Source: Doryteuthis pealeii
Lineage: Eukaryota; Mollusca; Cephalopoda; Myopsida; Loliginidae
Assembly: GCA_023376005.1 (NCBI GenBank)
Contig: CM042156.1
Coordinates: forward strand, 44,467,117 to 44,531,116
Direction of reading: 5' to 3'
Length of the DNA: 64,000 bases
Notes under the pieces: generated by a model
Database searches by the model: none
What the model saw: the letters and a program-made list of their open reading frames with translations, nothing else
What the model was told of the DNA's origin: nothing
Part shown: positions 1 to 9,600 of the stretch, piece by piece
How positions within the stretch are numbered: the first letter of the stretch is position 1
Layout: each line of letters opens with the position of its first letter
Position numbers and translations under genes: made by a program

Positions 1-377
1 AAAGAGAGAGATGACGTCATGATATCACCATACCACGCGTGTGTGTGCGTATGAATGTGCGTATTTTGTTTGATGTTCTTATTTAGTGACGTATGAGGTT
101 TGTGTGGATTAATAGAGTATATTATTAGTGCAATATTAATAACATTATGTCTGCATGTAATGACCGTGTTATGTAATGCTTTTTATTATGATGTGAACAT
201 TGTATTAGTGTAGTGGTATTGTTACAATATAGCAGGTATAATATTTCGTATTGGACGTAATATAACGGTATGATAGATAAAAATGTCTAATTGAGACTTT
301 CAGTGAAAGGTAAAAAAAGACTACTTATTTAAATTATGAAACAATGCATATTTGATTATCTTTCTTATATTGATTTG
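1..377. other. Unassigned AT-rich sequence
   Basis: There is a short GT-rich run near 40-60 and otherwise AT-rich sequence. I see no open frame or recognisable repeat. Confidence 0.5.
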
Positions 378-735
378 GGTTGGTTTCTTTGTTTATTGAC
401 ATATAAACCGTCGTGGGATATTTAATGCCAAAGCCATCCTTGTAGAATATCAGTAGTGGTACTATTTAGCGCATAGCTGGTGGATGAGGAGGTTCGTACC
501 TTTCCCAAGGGTATTAGTTCGAAAGTGAACGTAATAGCACGACTGGAGTTCGAACTCGCTTACTACGGTGTTGCAGTTCAGTACGCTGCTCACTACTCTA
601 CGGATACCAAACCCTTTAGGATTTTACCTATACGTTACAAGTTGAATTTTGACCTATAAAGGCCCCTAGTTCGTCTGTCCTTCTGCAGCGAGTTATTCTA
701 AGACAATTTATCAACGCCTTTAAATAGTAAATCAA
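378..735 (-). repeat. SINE family B copy plus its 130-bp companion repeat (unit 1)
   Basis: Read on the minus strand, 378-607 is a tRNA-derived SINE. It has a B-box-like GTTCGAACTCC segment near 545-560, the body word for 'forward of tRNA head' (AATACCCTTGGGAAAGG) and a 3' tail reading GGCTTTGGCATTAAATATCC. The adjoining 608-735 block (rich in AAAGGCCCCTAGTTCG) follows the SINE here and again after the copy at 893-1113, so SINE plus companion form a composite unit. The two units lie about 510 bp apart in the same orientation, so the composite was tandemly duplicated. Decayed; non-coding. Confidence 0.7.
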
Positions 736-740
736 ATATG

Positions 741-815
741 GCATATCAACTTTCTCGGGTTATTTAATGCCAAAGCCATCCTTGTAGAAGAACAGCAACG
801 GAGTGTAACTGAATT
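741..815 (-). repeat. SINE family B, 3' tail fragment
   Basis: Only the tail region of family B is present (CAAGGATGGCTTTGGCATTA on the minus strand), followed by a private linker up to about 885. The same partial tail plus linker occurs inverted at 12120-12292. Confidence 0.6.
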
Positions 816-892
816 TTATAATAAAACCCAATGTAACAAAAACTATTTAGATTTCCTTGCGTGATTAAGTTTGAATATCCAGGTTTGGTTTC

Positions 893-1250
893 TTTGTTTA
901 ATGGCATATCGATCTTCGTGGGTTATTCAATGCCAAATCTATCCTTTTAGGAGAACAGTAGTAATACTATCAAACTCATAGGCAGGGATGTGAGGTGTTT
1001 TTACCTTTTTCAAAGGTATTAGTCCGAAAGTGAACGTAATACCATGACTGGAGTTCGAACTGTCTTACTGTGGTTTTTCAGTTCAGTACGTTACTCACCA
1101 CTCTACGGATATCAACTCCTTTAGAGTTTTTACGTTACAAGTTGAATTTTGATCTTAAATCTTTTATAAAGGCCCCTAGTTCGTCTGTCTTTCTACAGCG
1201 AGTAATTCTAGGCAATTTATCAACGCCTTTAAATAGTAAATCAAATACAT
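893..1250 (-). repeat. SINE family B copy plus companion repeat (unit 2)
   Basis: This is the second copy of the composite unit seen at 378-735: SINE at 893-1113, companion at 1114-1250. It is closest to the inverted copy at about 11770-12118, which shares the same A-rich variant around the body. The open frames here are interrupted and look like repeat shadows. Confidence 0.7.
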
Positions 1251-1315
1251 GTTTGGGCGTTTTTGATTGGCCGATTCATCCACAGTTGTTTTGGAACAGT
1301 CTATAAATATAATAT

Positions 1316-1368
1316 ATGGCATTAGATAACCCATGAAGATTGATATACCATTTAACAAAGATAACACA
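1316..1368 (+). repeat. SINE family B, 3' end fragment
   Basis: The tail of family B (GGCATTAGATAACCCATGAA) appears in + orientation, opposite to the three copies upstream. It is joined directly to a family A copy at 1370. Confidence 0.5.
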
Positions 1369-1369
1369 T

Positions 1370-1557
1370 AACGCTAATGACCTTGGAAAAGGTATACATC
1401 CAGACATTCTCCACTAGCTATGGGTAAATAAAAGGGCAGACTTGGCTCTTGGTTAGGCAACTAGTCTAGGAGAAGGGAAATTCTGAATTCAAACCTTTTA
1501 AACCCTGCTTAAGAAATTGACCTTGTATCACATTTTACTCGTCTGGAGGGGTTGATG
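1370..1557 (+). repeat. SINE family A, 5'-truncated
   Basis: The copy lacks the tRNA head and starts in the body. Diagnostic words are CTAGCTATGGGTAAATA, AGGGCAGAC, CTAGTCTAGGAGAAGG, CTTAAGAAATTGACCTTG and the 3' end GGAGGGGTTG. 5' truncation is usual for LINE-mobilised copies. Confidence 0.75.
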
Positions 1558-2098
1558 TTATATACCCTTTCTTTACTTCTGTCATTCTTCTGCTCATTTT
1601 GGTATCTTACGTTTTTATTCTAGCGTCTCTTCTAACGTCTCTGTCTTGCTGGTTGGTCGTCTTGATTCATTTCTTCTTTCTAGGTCAGTCTTGTTGCCAG
1701 ACATTCATCAACCACAAAAACATAATTATTTATGTAAACTTTTATTTACTTAACTAAACATATTTCTCTAACTAAACATAACGCGCGTGTGCAGGTGAGT
1801 CCCAGCTAGGGCAGATATATCTTCTCTGTCTGACGTCCACGCTGAAACTGAGAGCCAGCCAGGTCCCACGTGACTTCACGTATTTCGCGGGCTTTCTGTA
1901 ATATTCCATAGAAAGGGGTTGACAATAATCTATGCATAGATTATGTAACATTGATAAATATATATAAAAGATAAATTAACTATACAGAAAAGAGATTTAA
2001 CTGTTATATTTTAATATTTATTATGTTAAGTTGTGTTAGGTTAAGGCTGAATTAAGATTAGGGTTAGATTTAGGGTTAGGGAAATATGGTTTTGATCG
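1558..2098. other. Unassigned; telomere-like stretch at the end
   Basis: There is no gene. 2053-2085 contains four TTAGGG-type units with one interruption (ATTAGGGTTAGATTTAGGGT then TAGGG), an interstitial telomere-like motif too short to be more than suggestive. 1780-1900 is somewhat richer in GC. Confidence 0.4.
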
Positions 2099-2385
2099 AT
2101 AACTATTTATATATATATTTACCAACTCCTCAGCACGAGCAGGATACGACACAAGGTCAATTTCTCAAGCGGAGTTCAACAGGTTTGAATTCAGAGTTTT
2201 CCTTCTCCTAGACTGGTTACCTAGCCATGGTTAAAGAACCCAGTCTGCCCTGCTATTTGCCCATAGCTGGAGGGAGAGTAGGATTCATAACTTTCCCAAG
2301 GGTATTAGTGCTAAGTGAAATGCAATGACCACGTCCAGGAATTGAACTCGGGGCGACGAGTCCATTTCCTATAACTATTTATATA
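2099..2385 (-). mobile_element. SINE family A with perfect 15-bp target-site duplication
   Basis: The SINE occupies 2114-2370 in minus orientation and is flanked by the identical 15-mer ATAACTATTTATATA at 2099-2113 and 2371-2385. The 5' end (right side) is cut inside the tRNA head: the B box remains (GAGTTCAATTCC, minus) but the A box is missing. The 3' end reads GGTAAATATATATA. A 15-bp duplication, 5' truncation and AT tail are what target-primed reverse transcription by a LINE produces. Confidence 0.85.
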
Positions 2386-2654
2386 GAAAGGGAAGGATGC
2401 TACATGATAACAAACTTACCTCCCAATCGTAATAATCTTTGAGGCCAATTTTCTAGCCTTTGTCCCCACGACGAGGCACGTATGTATTTATCACTTTATA
2501 CAATAACTAATAGAAGGGTAAAACCAATACAAATTTCTCGCACTATTCCCTTGGTAATTTTCTTTCAATCTCTCATTTTTATGTCGACCAAAGGCCTTGC
2601 CTTTTCTCAATAATTTTTACTATATAAGATAAATACGAAGAAGGCATCTATCAT

Positions 2655-2935
2655 GTTATGGTCATCGTCGTAGGAAATGGAAACGGTGAGACGAGTGAAA
2701 ATTCTGGACAAGGTTGTATGTCACATAGCTCTAATAACCCTGAGAAAGCTATGCATCCAACTATTTTCCCTCCAGATCAGGCTAAATAGTAGGGCAGACT
2801 GGGCTCTTTAACTTTGGTTAGGCAACCGGTCAAGGAGAAGGAAAAACTCTGAGTTCAAACCTATTAAACTCCGCTTAAGAAATTGACCATGTGCCATATC
2901 CTGCTCGCGAAGAAGGAAGGGTTGGGTAAATGCAT
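2655..2935 (+). repeat. SINE family A
   Basis: Nearly full-length but diverged copy. The tRNA-head remnant is at 2660-2715, the body words GGGCAGACTGGGCTC and CTCCGCTTAAGAAATTGACC follow, and it ends in GGGTTGGGTAAATGCA. It lies in opposite orientation to the copy at 2114-2370. Confidence 0.75.
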
Positions 2936-3046
2936 AAAAGATAAATCCGCATAACGGAAAATAATTTTTATTTTAATATCATTTCACAAAGTTGATTTTA
3001 TTTTGTAATAGTTTTTGTGGTATTTCGTGAGTTATGTAAATAAATG

Positions 3047-3586
3047 GGTAATTTATGAGGAAGTGTGTCCCGGTCTCCTGCCTCAAAAATTGCTGCCCGG
3101 TGACTATTAAAATAACGACCCCAACTATGGTGTTACTTGAAAGAAAACAACCAACTTAGGGCGTTAAATGTATTTTAGGGGGTTGGGTGGGGGCTTCTCT
3201 TTTTTGTCGTAATTCTTATTTATTTATCGTAATTTGTCGTAATTCTCATCTATTTATAGAAATTTATCGTAATTCTCGTTTATTTATCGTAATTTGTCGT
3301 AATTCTTGTTTAATTTGTCGTAATTCTTGTTTAGATATGAAGATGGATATCTATCTATCTATCTATCTATATATCTACCTCAATTTGTTCTTTTTTTTTA
3401 CTTTGTTTGATAAATAAATAAGAATTACGACAAAAAAAAAGAGAAGCCTCCCCCCTAAAATACATTTAACGCCCTAAGTTGGTTGTTTTCTTTCAAGTAA
3501 CATCATAGCTGGGGTCGTTATTTTAATAGTCACCGGGCAGCAATTTTTGAGGCAGGAGACCGGGACGCACTTCCTCATAAATTACC
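3047..3586. mobile_element. 540-bp foldback (MITE-like) element with 8-bp TSD
   Basis: The two arms, about 3047-3224 and 3409-3586, are inverted copies of roughly 178 bp at about 95% identity. The outermost bases read GGTAATTTATGAGG inward from each end. The element is flanked by the identical 8-mer AATAAATG at 3039-3046 and 3587-3594. The loop holds several copies of a roughly 30-bp word around GTCGTAATTCTTGTTTA. An 8-bp duplication is typical of hAT, P and Merlin-type transposases; the termini do not let me choose among them. It encodes no protein. Confidence 0.85.
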
Positions 3587-3721
3587 AATAAATGTTTAAA
3601 AAAAGATATCTTAATTCTTAAAAGGTTTATAGATATAAACGCCAAGCATGTGTCCGTATTTTATTTTTGAGTACGAAACTAATCCATTCTTCATTGCAAA
3701 TCTATGGTTGAAAGATTTTTC

Positions 3722-3870
3722 ACTACAGTGCAACCTTGACTTACAAGTGCCCCAATTTATAAGTTTACCGAGTTGCGAGTTGCCACTCGGTCGATTTTCT
3801 GCTTTGTGTTGTGAGCTAAAGTTTGAATTACGAGCGAGCTTCAAACCCGCGTATGCTAATAAGTTCACTA
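3722..3870 (+). mobile_element. Possible pogo/Tigger-like transposon end
   Basis: After a TA the sequence begins CAGTGCAACCTTGACTTACA and runs through GCCCCAATTTATAAG and repeated GAGTTGCGAG-type words. This resembles the terminal region of pogo/Tigger DNA transposons as I remember it. No second terminus is recognised. Confidence 0.35.
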
Positions 3871-4092
3871 AAATCATTTAAGTTTCCAAATTTATTATCT
3901 AGAAAAAAAGTAAATATCAAAACATATAACAGCACATAATTCATTGCATTTTTTATATTATGTTTTTATACAACACGGAGCTATTTTTCCTATTAAAAAA
4001 AAATTATTTTGGTGGGAATATATTTAAAAATATAAAAAAAATATCTAAAATACATCGTTTTTTTAACGTTGAAAAAAGACATCTGTTCAATG

Positions 4093-4466
4093 TGTTAAGT
4101 TTCTGACCGCGCAGTGGAAGCGTGCTGGGCCCATAACCTGTTAAGTTTCTGACCGCCATCCTTGGCCAGTTGAAAAGGACTTAAAGTAAGTAAGTCCTTA
4201 GCAATAGAATCCTTTGGTAAGTGAATAAGCCCTGAGTTATGGAATCCTACGTAGTGTCAAAGGTCCAGTGATATAATCCTATGTTCCGTCGTCCACGAAG
4301 GTTCAAAGCATTGTACGTAGGTATGACCAGAACAGCCGGTATAAATAACAATATCAGCAGCAGAGTATTGCCAGTGATTGGCCAAGAATATGGTCACATG
4401 ATTATCGCCGAGTCTATAAGTAGAAGTGGGCGTCCAAAACACACCTTATATCAGAAAAAGTCAACA
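4093..4466 (-). mobile_element. Integrated copia-like LTR with copied half tRNA-iMet and second LTR tip
   Basis: In element (minus) orientation, a complete 328-bp LTR runs 4466 to 4139, beginning TGTTGA and ending TTAACA. It is followed by 30 bp (4138-4109) complementary to initiator tRNA-Met positions 10-39. The last 16-18 bp of the LTR then recur (4110-4093). The whole block is flanked by CAATG (4088-4092) and TAATG (4467-4471), a 5-bp target duplication with one change. A paralogous LTR stands at 17534-17863. Copia-type elements are known to prime minus-strand synthesis with the 5' half of tRNA-iMet cut after position 39, which is exactly where this match stops. No internal gag or pol is present. 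Confidence 0.8.
4109..4138 (-). promoter_or_regulatory. Extended primer-binding site / reverse-transcribed half tRNA-iMet
   Basis: The + strand reads as the sense D-arm and anticodon arm of initiator tRNA (words GCGCAGTGGAAGCG and GGGCCCATAACC, with CAT anticodon). As a primer-binding site it acts on the minus strand, directly abutting the LTR end. It is about twice the length of a usual copia primer site. Confidence 0.75.
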
Positions 4467-4599
4467 TAATGAAGAAGGGATCGTCCGAAATTTCATATTT
4501 GATAACAACACCAACAACTACAGCTTCCAAGTAGAAACAATATGTGGGATGGTACATATACGTAATCAAGCAGTAATTTAATAGAAAAAAATGGACAAA

Positions 4600-4621
4600 A
4601 ATGCTGGTGTGTGTGTGTGTG

Positions 4622-4654
<33 letters not shown>

Positions 4655-4748
4655 AGAGAGAGAGAGAAAGAGAGAGAGGGGGAAAAGACGGAGGGAGGGG
4701 GATCTTTTTTCCGCATTCAATGTAGCTTGTAAAGAGAAGGAAATAATT

Positions 4749-4825
<77 letters not shown>

Positions 4826-4961
4826 AAGAGCATATCCTTTAGTAAGAGAGAAATAATTAAGAGAGAGACAGAGAAAAAAAGAGAGAGAGAGAGAGAGAGA
4901 TGGAGGGGAGAAGAGATCTTTTTCCGCATTCAATGTAGCTTGTAAAGAGAAGGAAATAATT

Positions 4962-5027
<66 letters not shown>

Positions 5028-5161
5028 AATAAATAACATATCTTTTAGTAAGAGAGAAATAATTAACAGATAGACAGAGAAAAAAGAAAGAGAGAGAGAG
5101 AGAGGGGGAGAAGAGATCTTTTTTCCGCATTCAATGTAGCTTGTAAAGAGAAGGAAATATT

Positions 5162-5227
<66 letters not shown>

Positions 5228-5414
5228 AGTGAGAGTGAGAGAGAAAAAAAGAAAGTACATAGTCTGGAGAGAGAATGAAACAAGTGTGTGTGTGTGTGAG
5301 GTGTGTTTGTGTGTGTGTGTGTGAGAGAGAGAGACAGAGAGACAGAGAGACAGAGGCAGAATAAAGAACATATCCTTTAGTAAGAGAGAAATAATTAAGA
5401 GAGAGACAGAGAAA

Positions 5415-5461
<47 letters not shown>

Positions 5462-5505
5462 GATCTTTTTCGCATTCAATGTAGCTTGTAAAGAGAAGGA
5501 AATAA

Positions 5506-5562
<57 letters not shown>

Positions 5563-5769
5563 AGTGAGAGTGAGAGAGAGAAAAAAGAAAGTACATAGTC
5601 TGGAGAGAGAATGAAACAAGTGTGTGTGTGTGAGGTGTGTGTGTGTGTGTGTGTATGTGAGAGAGAGAGAGAGAGACAGAGAGACAGAAGACAGAGACAG
5701 AATAAAGAACATATCCTTTAGTAAGAGAGAAATAATTAAGAGAGAGACAGAGAAAAAAGAAAGAGAGGA

Positions 5770-5821
<52 letters not shown>

Positions 5822-5870
5822 AGAGATTTTTTTCCGCATTCAATGTAGCTGTAAAAGAGAAGGAAATAAT

Positions 5871-5939
<69 letters not shown>

Positions 5940-6016
5940 GTCCGGAGAGAGAATGAAACAAGTGTGTGTGTGTGTGAGGTGTGTGTGTGTGTGTGTATGT
6001 GTGTGTGTGTGTGTGG

Positions 6017-6070
<54 letters not shown>

Positions 6071-6272
6071 AGTGAGAGTGAGAGAGAGAAAAAAGAAAGT
6101 ACATAGTTCTGGAGAGAGAATGAAACAAGTGTGTGTGTGTGAGGTGTGTGTGTGTGTGTGTGTATGTGGAGAGAGAGAGAGAGAGACAGAGAGACAGAGA
6201 CAGAGACAGAATAAAGAACATATCCTTTAGTAAGAGAGAAATAATTAAGAGAGAGACAGAGAAAAAAAGAAA

Positions 6273-6330
<58 letters not shown>

Positions 6331-6383
6331 GAGAAGAGATTTTTTTCCGCATTCAATGTAGCTTGTAAAGAGAAGGAAATAAT

Positions 6384-6444
<61 letters not shown>

Positions 6445-6499
6445 GTCCGGAGAGAGAATGAAACAAGTGTGTGTGTGTGTGAGGTGTGTGTGTGTGTGT

Positions 6500-6588
<89 letters not shown>

Positions 6589-6662
6589 AGTGAGAAGAGA
6601 GAGAGAAAAAAAGAAAGCACATACTGGAGAGAGAATGAAACAAGTGTGTGTGTGTGTGAGGT

Positions 6663-6695
<33 letters not shown>

Positions 6696-6745
6696 GGGAG
6701 AGAGAGAGAGAGAGAGAAGAGGGGGGATATTTTTTTTACCATTCA
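4600..6745. repeat. Higher-order GA/GT satellite-like array with recurring islands
   Basis: Long (GA)n and (GT)n runs are punctuated by three short non-repeat islands in a recurring order. Island X (TTCCGCATTCAATGTAGC) lies near 4707, 4919, 5120, 5467, 5830, 6343 and, decayed, 6735. Island Y (CATATCCTTTAGTAAGAGAG) lies near 4829, 5037, 5366, 5709 and 6218. Island Z (AGTACATAGTCTGGAGAGAG) lies near 5255, 5590, 5930, 6100, 6435 and 6617 (altered), and is followed by AATGAAACAAGTGTG. This shows duplication of whole multi-part units, not simple slippage. The long serine/leucine, arginine/glutamate and histidine/threonine reading frames here are dinucleotide-repeat artefacts. Confidence 0.85.
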
Positions 6746-7025
6746 ATGAAGCCGTTTCTTGATTGTTTCTCATCAACTTGACGTTTTTTGTCCCTCCCCC
6801 CCCCTTTCCCGACTCGCCATTTACCTGTATTACCTTCGGTCTACCGATTTCATCGAATCTTCACCGAACATAGAAACACACACATTTATTTGCCTTAATT
6901 ATCTTCTTTGGTCTACCGTCTTTTTTTCCTACTTTGAAGTCCGGAAAGTTCTTTAACAATCTTGACACAAAAAGATTTGGATGAAGTGTTTTTTTAGTAG
7001 AAAAAAGTACATTGTTTAAATGAGA

Positions 7026-7027
<2 letters not shown>
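6746..7027. other. Unassigned sequence
   Basis: Pyrimidine-rich, with a C run near 6796. No gene or repeat recognised. Confidence 0.4.

Positions 7028-7065
<38 letters not shown>
7028..7065. repeat. (TA)n microsatellite
   Basis: Uninterrupted TA dinucleotides. Confidence 0.95.
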
Positions 7066-7068
<3 letters not shown>

Positions 7069-7124
7069 CCAAAAGTCCAGAGAAGAAATCTTCCTTACGA
7101 CATAGGTTTTTTTTAAAAACAACT

Positions 7125-7193
7125 TGTCGCAGTTTGAGAGCTCAATGTGTGCTCTTATTGTTAGAGTCACAGAGCAAATTTATATTTAAATAA
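7125..7193 (+). repeat. Flank of the palindromic element family
   Basis: The words GCTCAATGTGTGCTCTTATT and GTTAGAGTCACAGAG recur, reversed, at about 22115-22160 beside the related palindrome. They therefore belong to the mobile family and not to the insertion site. Confidence 0.6.
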
Positions 7194-7449
7194 ATAACAA
7201 AAGACTTATAGATCTTGCATTATAGACTATTTCAGGGAGCTTAGACAAAAATGTCTAATTCTCCCGACTCATCAGATGCGAATGATGAATTCTTTATTTT
7301 TAAGGCATTTGAAAAACAGAGTCTCTGTTTTTCAAATGCCTTAAAAATAAAGAATTCATCATTCGCATCTGATGAGTCGGGAGAATTAGACATTTTTGTC
7401 TAAGCTCCCTGAAATAGTCTATAATGCAAGATCTATAAGTCTTTTGTTA

Positions 7450-7450
<1 letters not shown>
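7194..7450. repeat. Perfect 257-bp palindrome
   Basis: By eye the two 128-bp arms are identical inverted copies with a single-base spacer at 7322 (centre AACAGAG-T-CTCTGTT). The outer ends read ATAACAAAAGACTTA. The outer 60 bp of each arm are homologous to the palindrome at 21974-22107, so this is a family and not a one-off. A (TA)n array abuts it on the right. Confidence 0.9.
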
Positions 7451-7514
<64 letters not shown>

Positions 7515-7740
7515 CCTCATGTATATACCCATATTTATTACAATTTACAATTTGACTTTTAGTCGTCTCCGGCTGTATAACCTTGATGAGCAACCGGACG
7601 AAAGGGCCCTTGTTTTTATCAAATAAAACAAATTTTTTTCTCTCCTCCTTTTTTTTTGTACTCCCTTCGTATCCACCTATATAGGTGATCATAATGATTC
7701 CCTTAAAGCATTTTTTAGATTTGCCTGTACCAAAAAATTA

Positions 7741-7787
<47 letters not shown>

Positions 7788-7792
7788 ATAAG
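7451..7792. repeat. (TA)n arrays around a unique 230-bp stretch
   Basis: (TA)n at about 7451-7509 and 7744-7792. The segment between has no recognisable feature. Confidence 0.85.
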
Positions 7793-7840
7793 ATAAATAT
7801 ATAAAGGTTTCACATATCTATTTATTAGGTGACAAAGGAA

Positions 7841-7890
7841 CATTCACAACCATATTGGTTTCATGCGATGCATTCATCAGGTGAAGATGT
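7841..7890 (-). ncRNA. Hammerhead ribozyme (complete fold)
   Basis: On the minus strand, from 7890: stem I 5' strand ACATCTTCAC, core CTGATGA (7880-7874), stem II ATGC/GCAT with loop ATC, core GAAA, stem III CCA/TGG with loop ATA, then U-U and stem I 3' strand GTGAATG. Stem I pairs ACAT(CT)TCAC with GTGAATGT, leaving a two-base bulge. All invariant core bases (CUGANGA, GAAA) are present and the cleavage triplet is GUU, which fits the NUH rule. The expected cut is just before the minus-strand GTGAATG, between 7848 and 7847. The short stem III resembles ribozymes of Penelope-like retroelements and retrozymes. The carrier element is not resolved. Confidence 0.8.
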
Positions 7891-7899
7891 TTCAAATGT

Positions 7900-8265
7900 A
7901 AGGAAAATCGAAAAAAATTTCAAAAAATTCAATAGACATGGGATGCGTATGATTGGATAAAATGATGTGTGTATGTATGTGAAGGTGAATTGAATGTATG
8001 AGAGTGTTTATGGGCAGCATAAAGGTTGCGTACGCGTGGTAACAGGTCACACACATAATACGTTGATCTGTGAGTGTGTGGTATTTTAACAGTGCTTACG
8101 TGCGAGCGTTTGTGTTTGTGCATGTATGTGTGTGTGTATGTTTTTTTCCTATCGGATGTGTAGGTTGTGTATATTGTATATAATCGGGTCGTGTTAGTTG
8201 GGGAGTGAGGTTGAATAATATTAACTTTAAGGTTGCAAATGTTGTATATTATGGGTGGGTGGTGG
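7900..8265. other. GT/TATG-rich degenerate sequence
   Basis: Imperfect GTGTATG-type repetition with no gene. Confidence 0.4.
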
Positions 8266-8272
8266 TTATATA

Positions 8273-8323
<51 letters not shown>

Positions 8324-8357
8324 CGTGTGTGTGTGTGGTGTGTGTGTGTGTGTGCGA
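8266..8357. repeat. (TA)n(TG)n compound microsatellite
   Basis: A TA run followed by a TG run with small interruptions. Confidence 0.9.
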
Positions 8358-8888
8358 TTAGGAAAAATGAGTTTGCAAAGCAAATTAAAATTGAAAAAAA
8401 AAACAACAAAAAAAACCCCCAAAAACAAAAAACAAAACAAAAAAAACGTTCGGAGAATTAAAAAAAAAAACCCATTAAAATCATCTTGTAAGATTTCTAA
8501 GAAAGGTACCGTTTAACCTAATCTAAATTTATTAAGAATAAAGATGTTGGCTGGCTGACAGCTTATGAAGCTTAACATGCAAATCCATTTCTCACTCTCC
8601 GATCCCCCTCTATCTCTCTCTACATTATCTGAGAAACTAACATATATAACTAGGAGATAATCAATATATCCATAGAGAGGGGAAAGTGACAGTCAAAATG
8701 TGAAGTAAGAGACGGGTCAGTTTTTGACTGATTAGAAACAATTAAAATGTAATTTTTTACAAACTTTACTCAATCCTGAAATTAATGAATAATTTTGTAC
8801 AAGTTTTGTGTCAGAATAAACAGTAAAAAACCTTTTGGAGACAAACATTGATTCGCTCGCTTAGTATAATAATCATATATATATATGT

Positions 8889-8889
<1 letters not shown>
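8358..8889. other. A-rich then unassigned sequence
   Basis: 8390-8475 is A-rich low complexity. The remainder is AT-rich with no recognised feature. Confidence 0.4.
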
Positions 8890-8973
<84 letters not shown>

Positions 8974-8991
8974 AAGACATCCCGATTCTTC

Positions 8992-9048
<57 letters not shown>

Positions 9049-9220
9049 ACCAAAAGTGGAGGAATCATATGTGATTAGGGAGGTAATATTTTATTATGGA
9101 ATGAAATATGAAATAAAGGGGGATACACGAAAGGCCTTCGTGTATCCCCCTTTATTTCATATTTCATTCCATAATAAGATATTACCTCCCTAATCACATA
9201 TGATTCCTCCACTTTTGGTG

Positions 9221-9277
<57 letters not shown>

Positions 9278-9286
9278 GAATCGGGA
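8890..9286. repeat. Nested palindrome with TA arrays in both arms
   Basis: The central part (about 9051-9220) is a near-perfect, spacerless inverted repeat (arms begin ACCAAAAGTGGAGGAATC; centre AAGGCCTT; one visible mismatch). Each side continues through a (TA)n array (8996-9047 and 9221-9274) into a second inverted pair, CCCGATTCTTCAT at 8979-8991 and ATGAAGAATCGGG at 9274-9286. The total palindrome spans about 308 bp. A (CT)n and (TA)n run precedes it at 8893-8971. Confidence 0.85.
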
Positions 9287-9299
9287 AACCACAATGAGT

Positions 9300-9600
9300 A
9301 CTATTTCCATCCCTTATACTAGGTTACATTATATCAGAAACAGTGAGAAATTCCTGACATGTCCTCTCAGATTATTTGTGGTATAAGGTGTGCTAATGAC
9401 CAAGACTTATATTTATAGACTGTTCCAAAACAGCTGTGGCTGAAGCGGCCAATCAAAAACAACCAAACATGTATTTAATTTACTATTTAAAGGGGTTGAT
9501 GAATTATCTTCTCGCTGGAGAAGGACAGACAAACAGAGGAGGATTTTACAACTCTCTAATTCAAGTTAGGGTAAACTCTGATATACCCCCTACTTTAAGG
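9300..9600 (+). repeat. Repeat family J (empty-site copy)
   Basis: It matches 11212-11770 with roughly 90% identity by eye, including TTATACTAGGT, TGTCCTCTCAGATTATTTG, GGTGTGCTAATGAC and AAAAACAACCAAACATG. At 9371-9385 it keeps the single 15-mer ATTATTTGTGGTATA that is duplicated around the SINE insertion in the other copy. It is the pre-insertion allele by paralogy. Confidence 0.8.

Noticed and set aside
2053..2085. True telomere or chromosome end
   Set aside because: Only about four interrupted TTAGGG-like units, inside ordinary repeat sequence.
4414..6776. Several long open frames (up to 346 codons) rich in Ser/Leu, Arg/Glu and His/Thr
   Set aside because: They are translations of (GA)n and (GT)n arrays with no start context, domain or complexity beyond the dinucleotide repeat.
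7260..7380. CTGATGAGTCGGGAG as a hammerhead core in the palindrome
   Set aside because: No GAAA follows a stem at the right distance; the word is part of the perfect palindrome.
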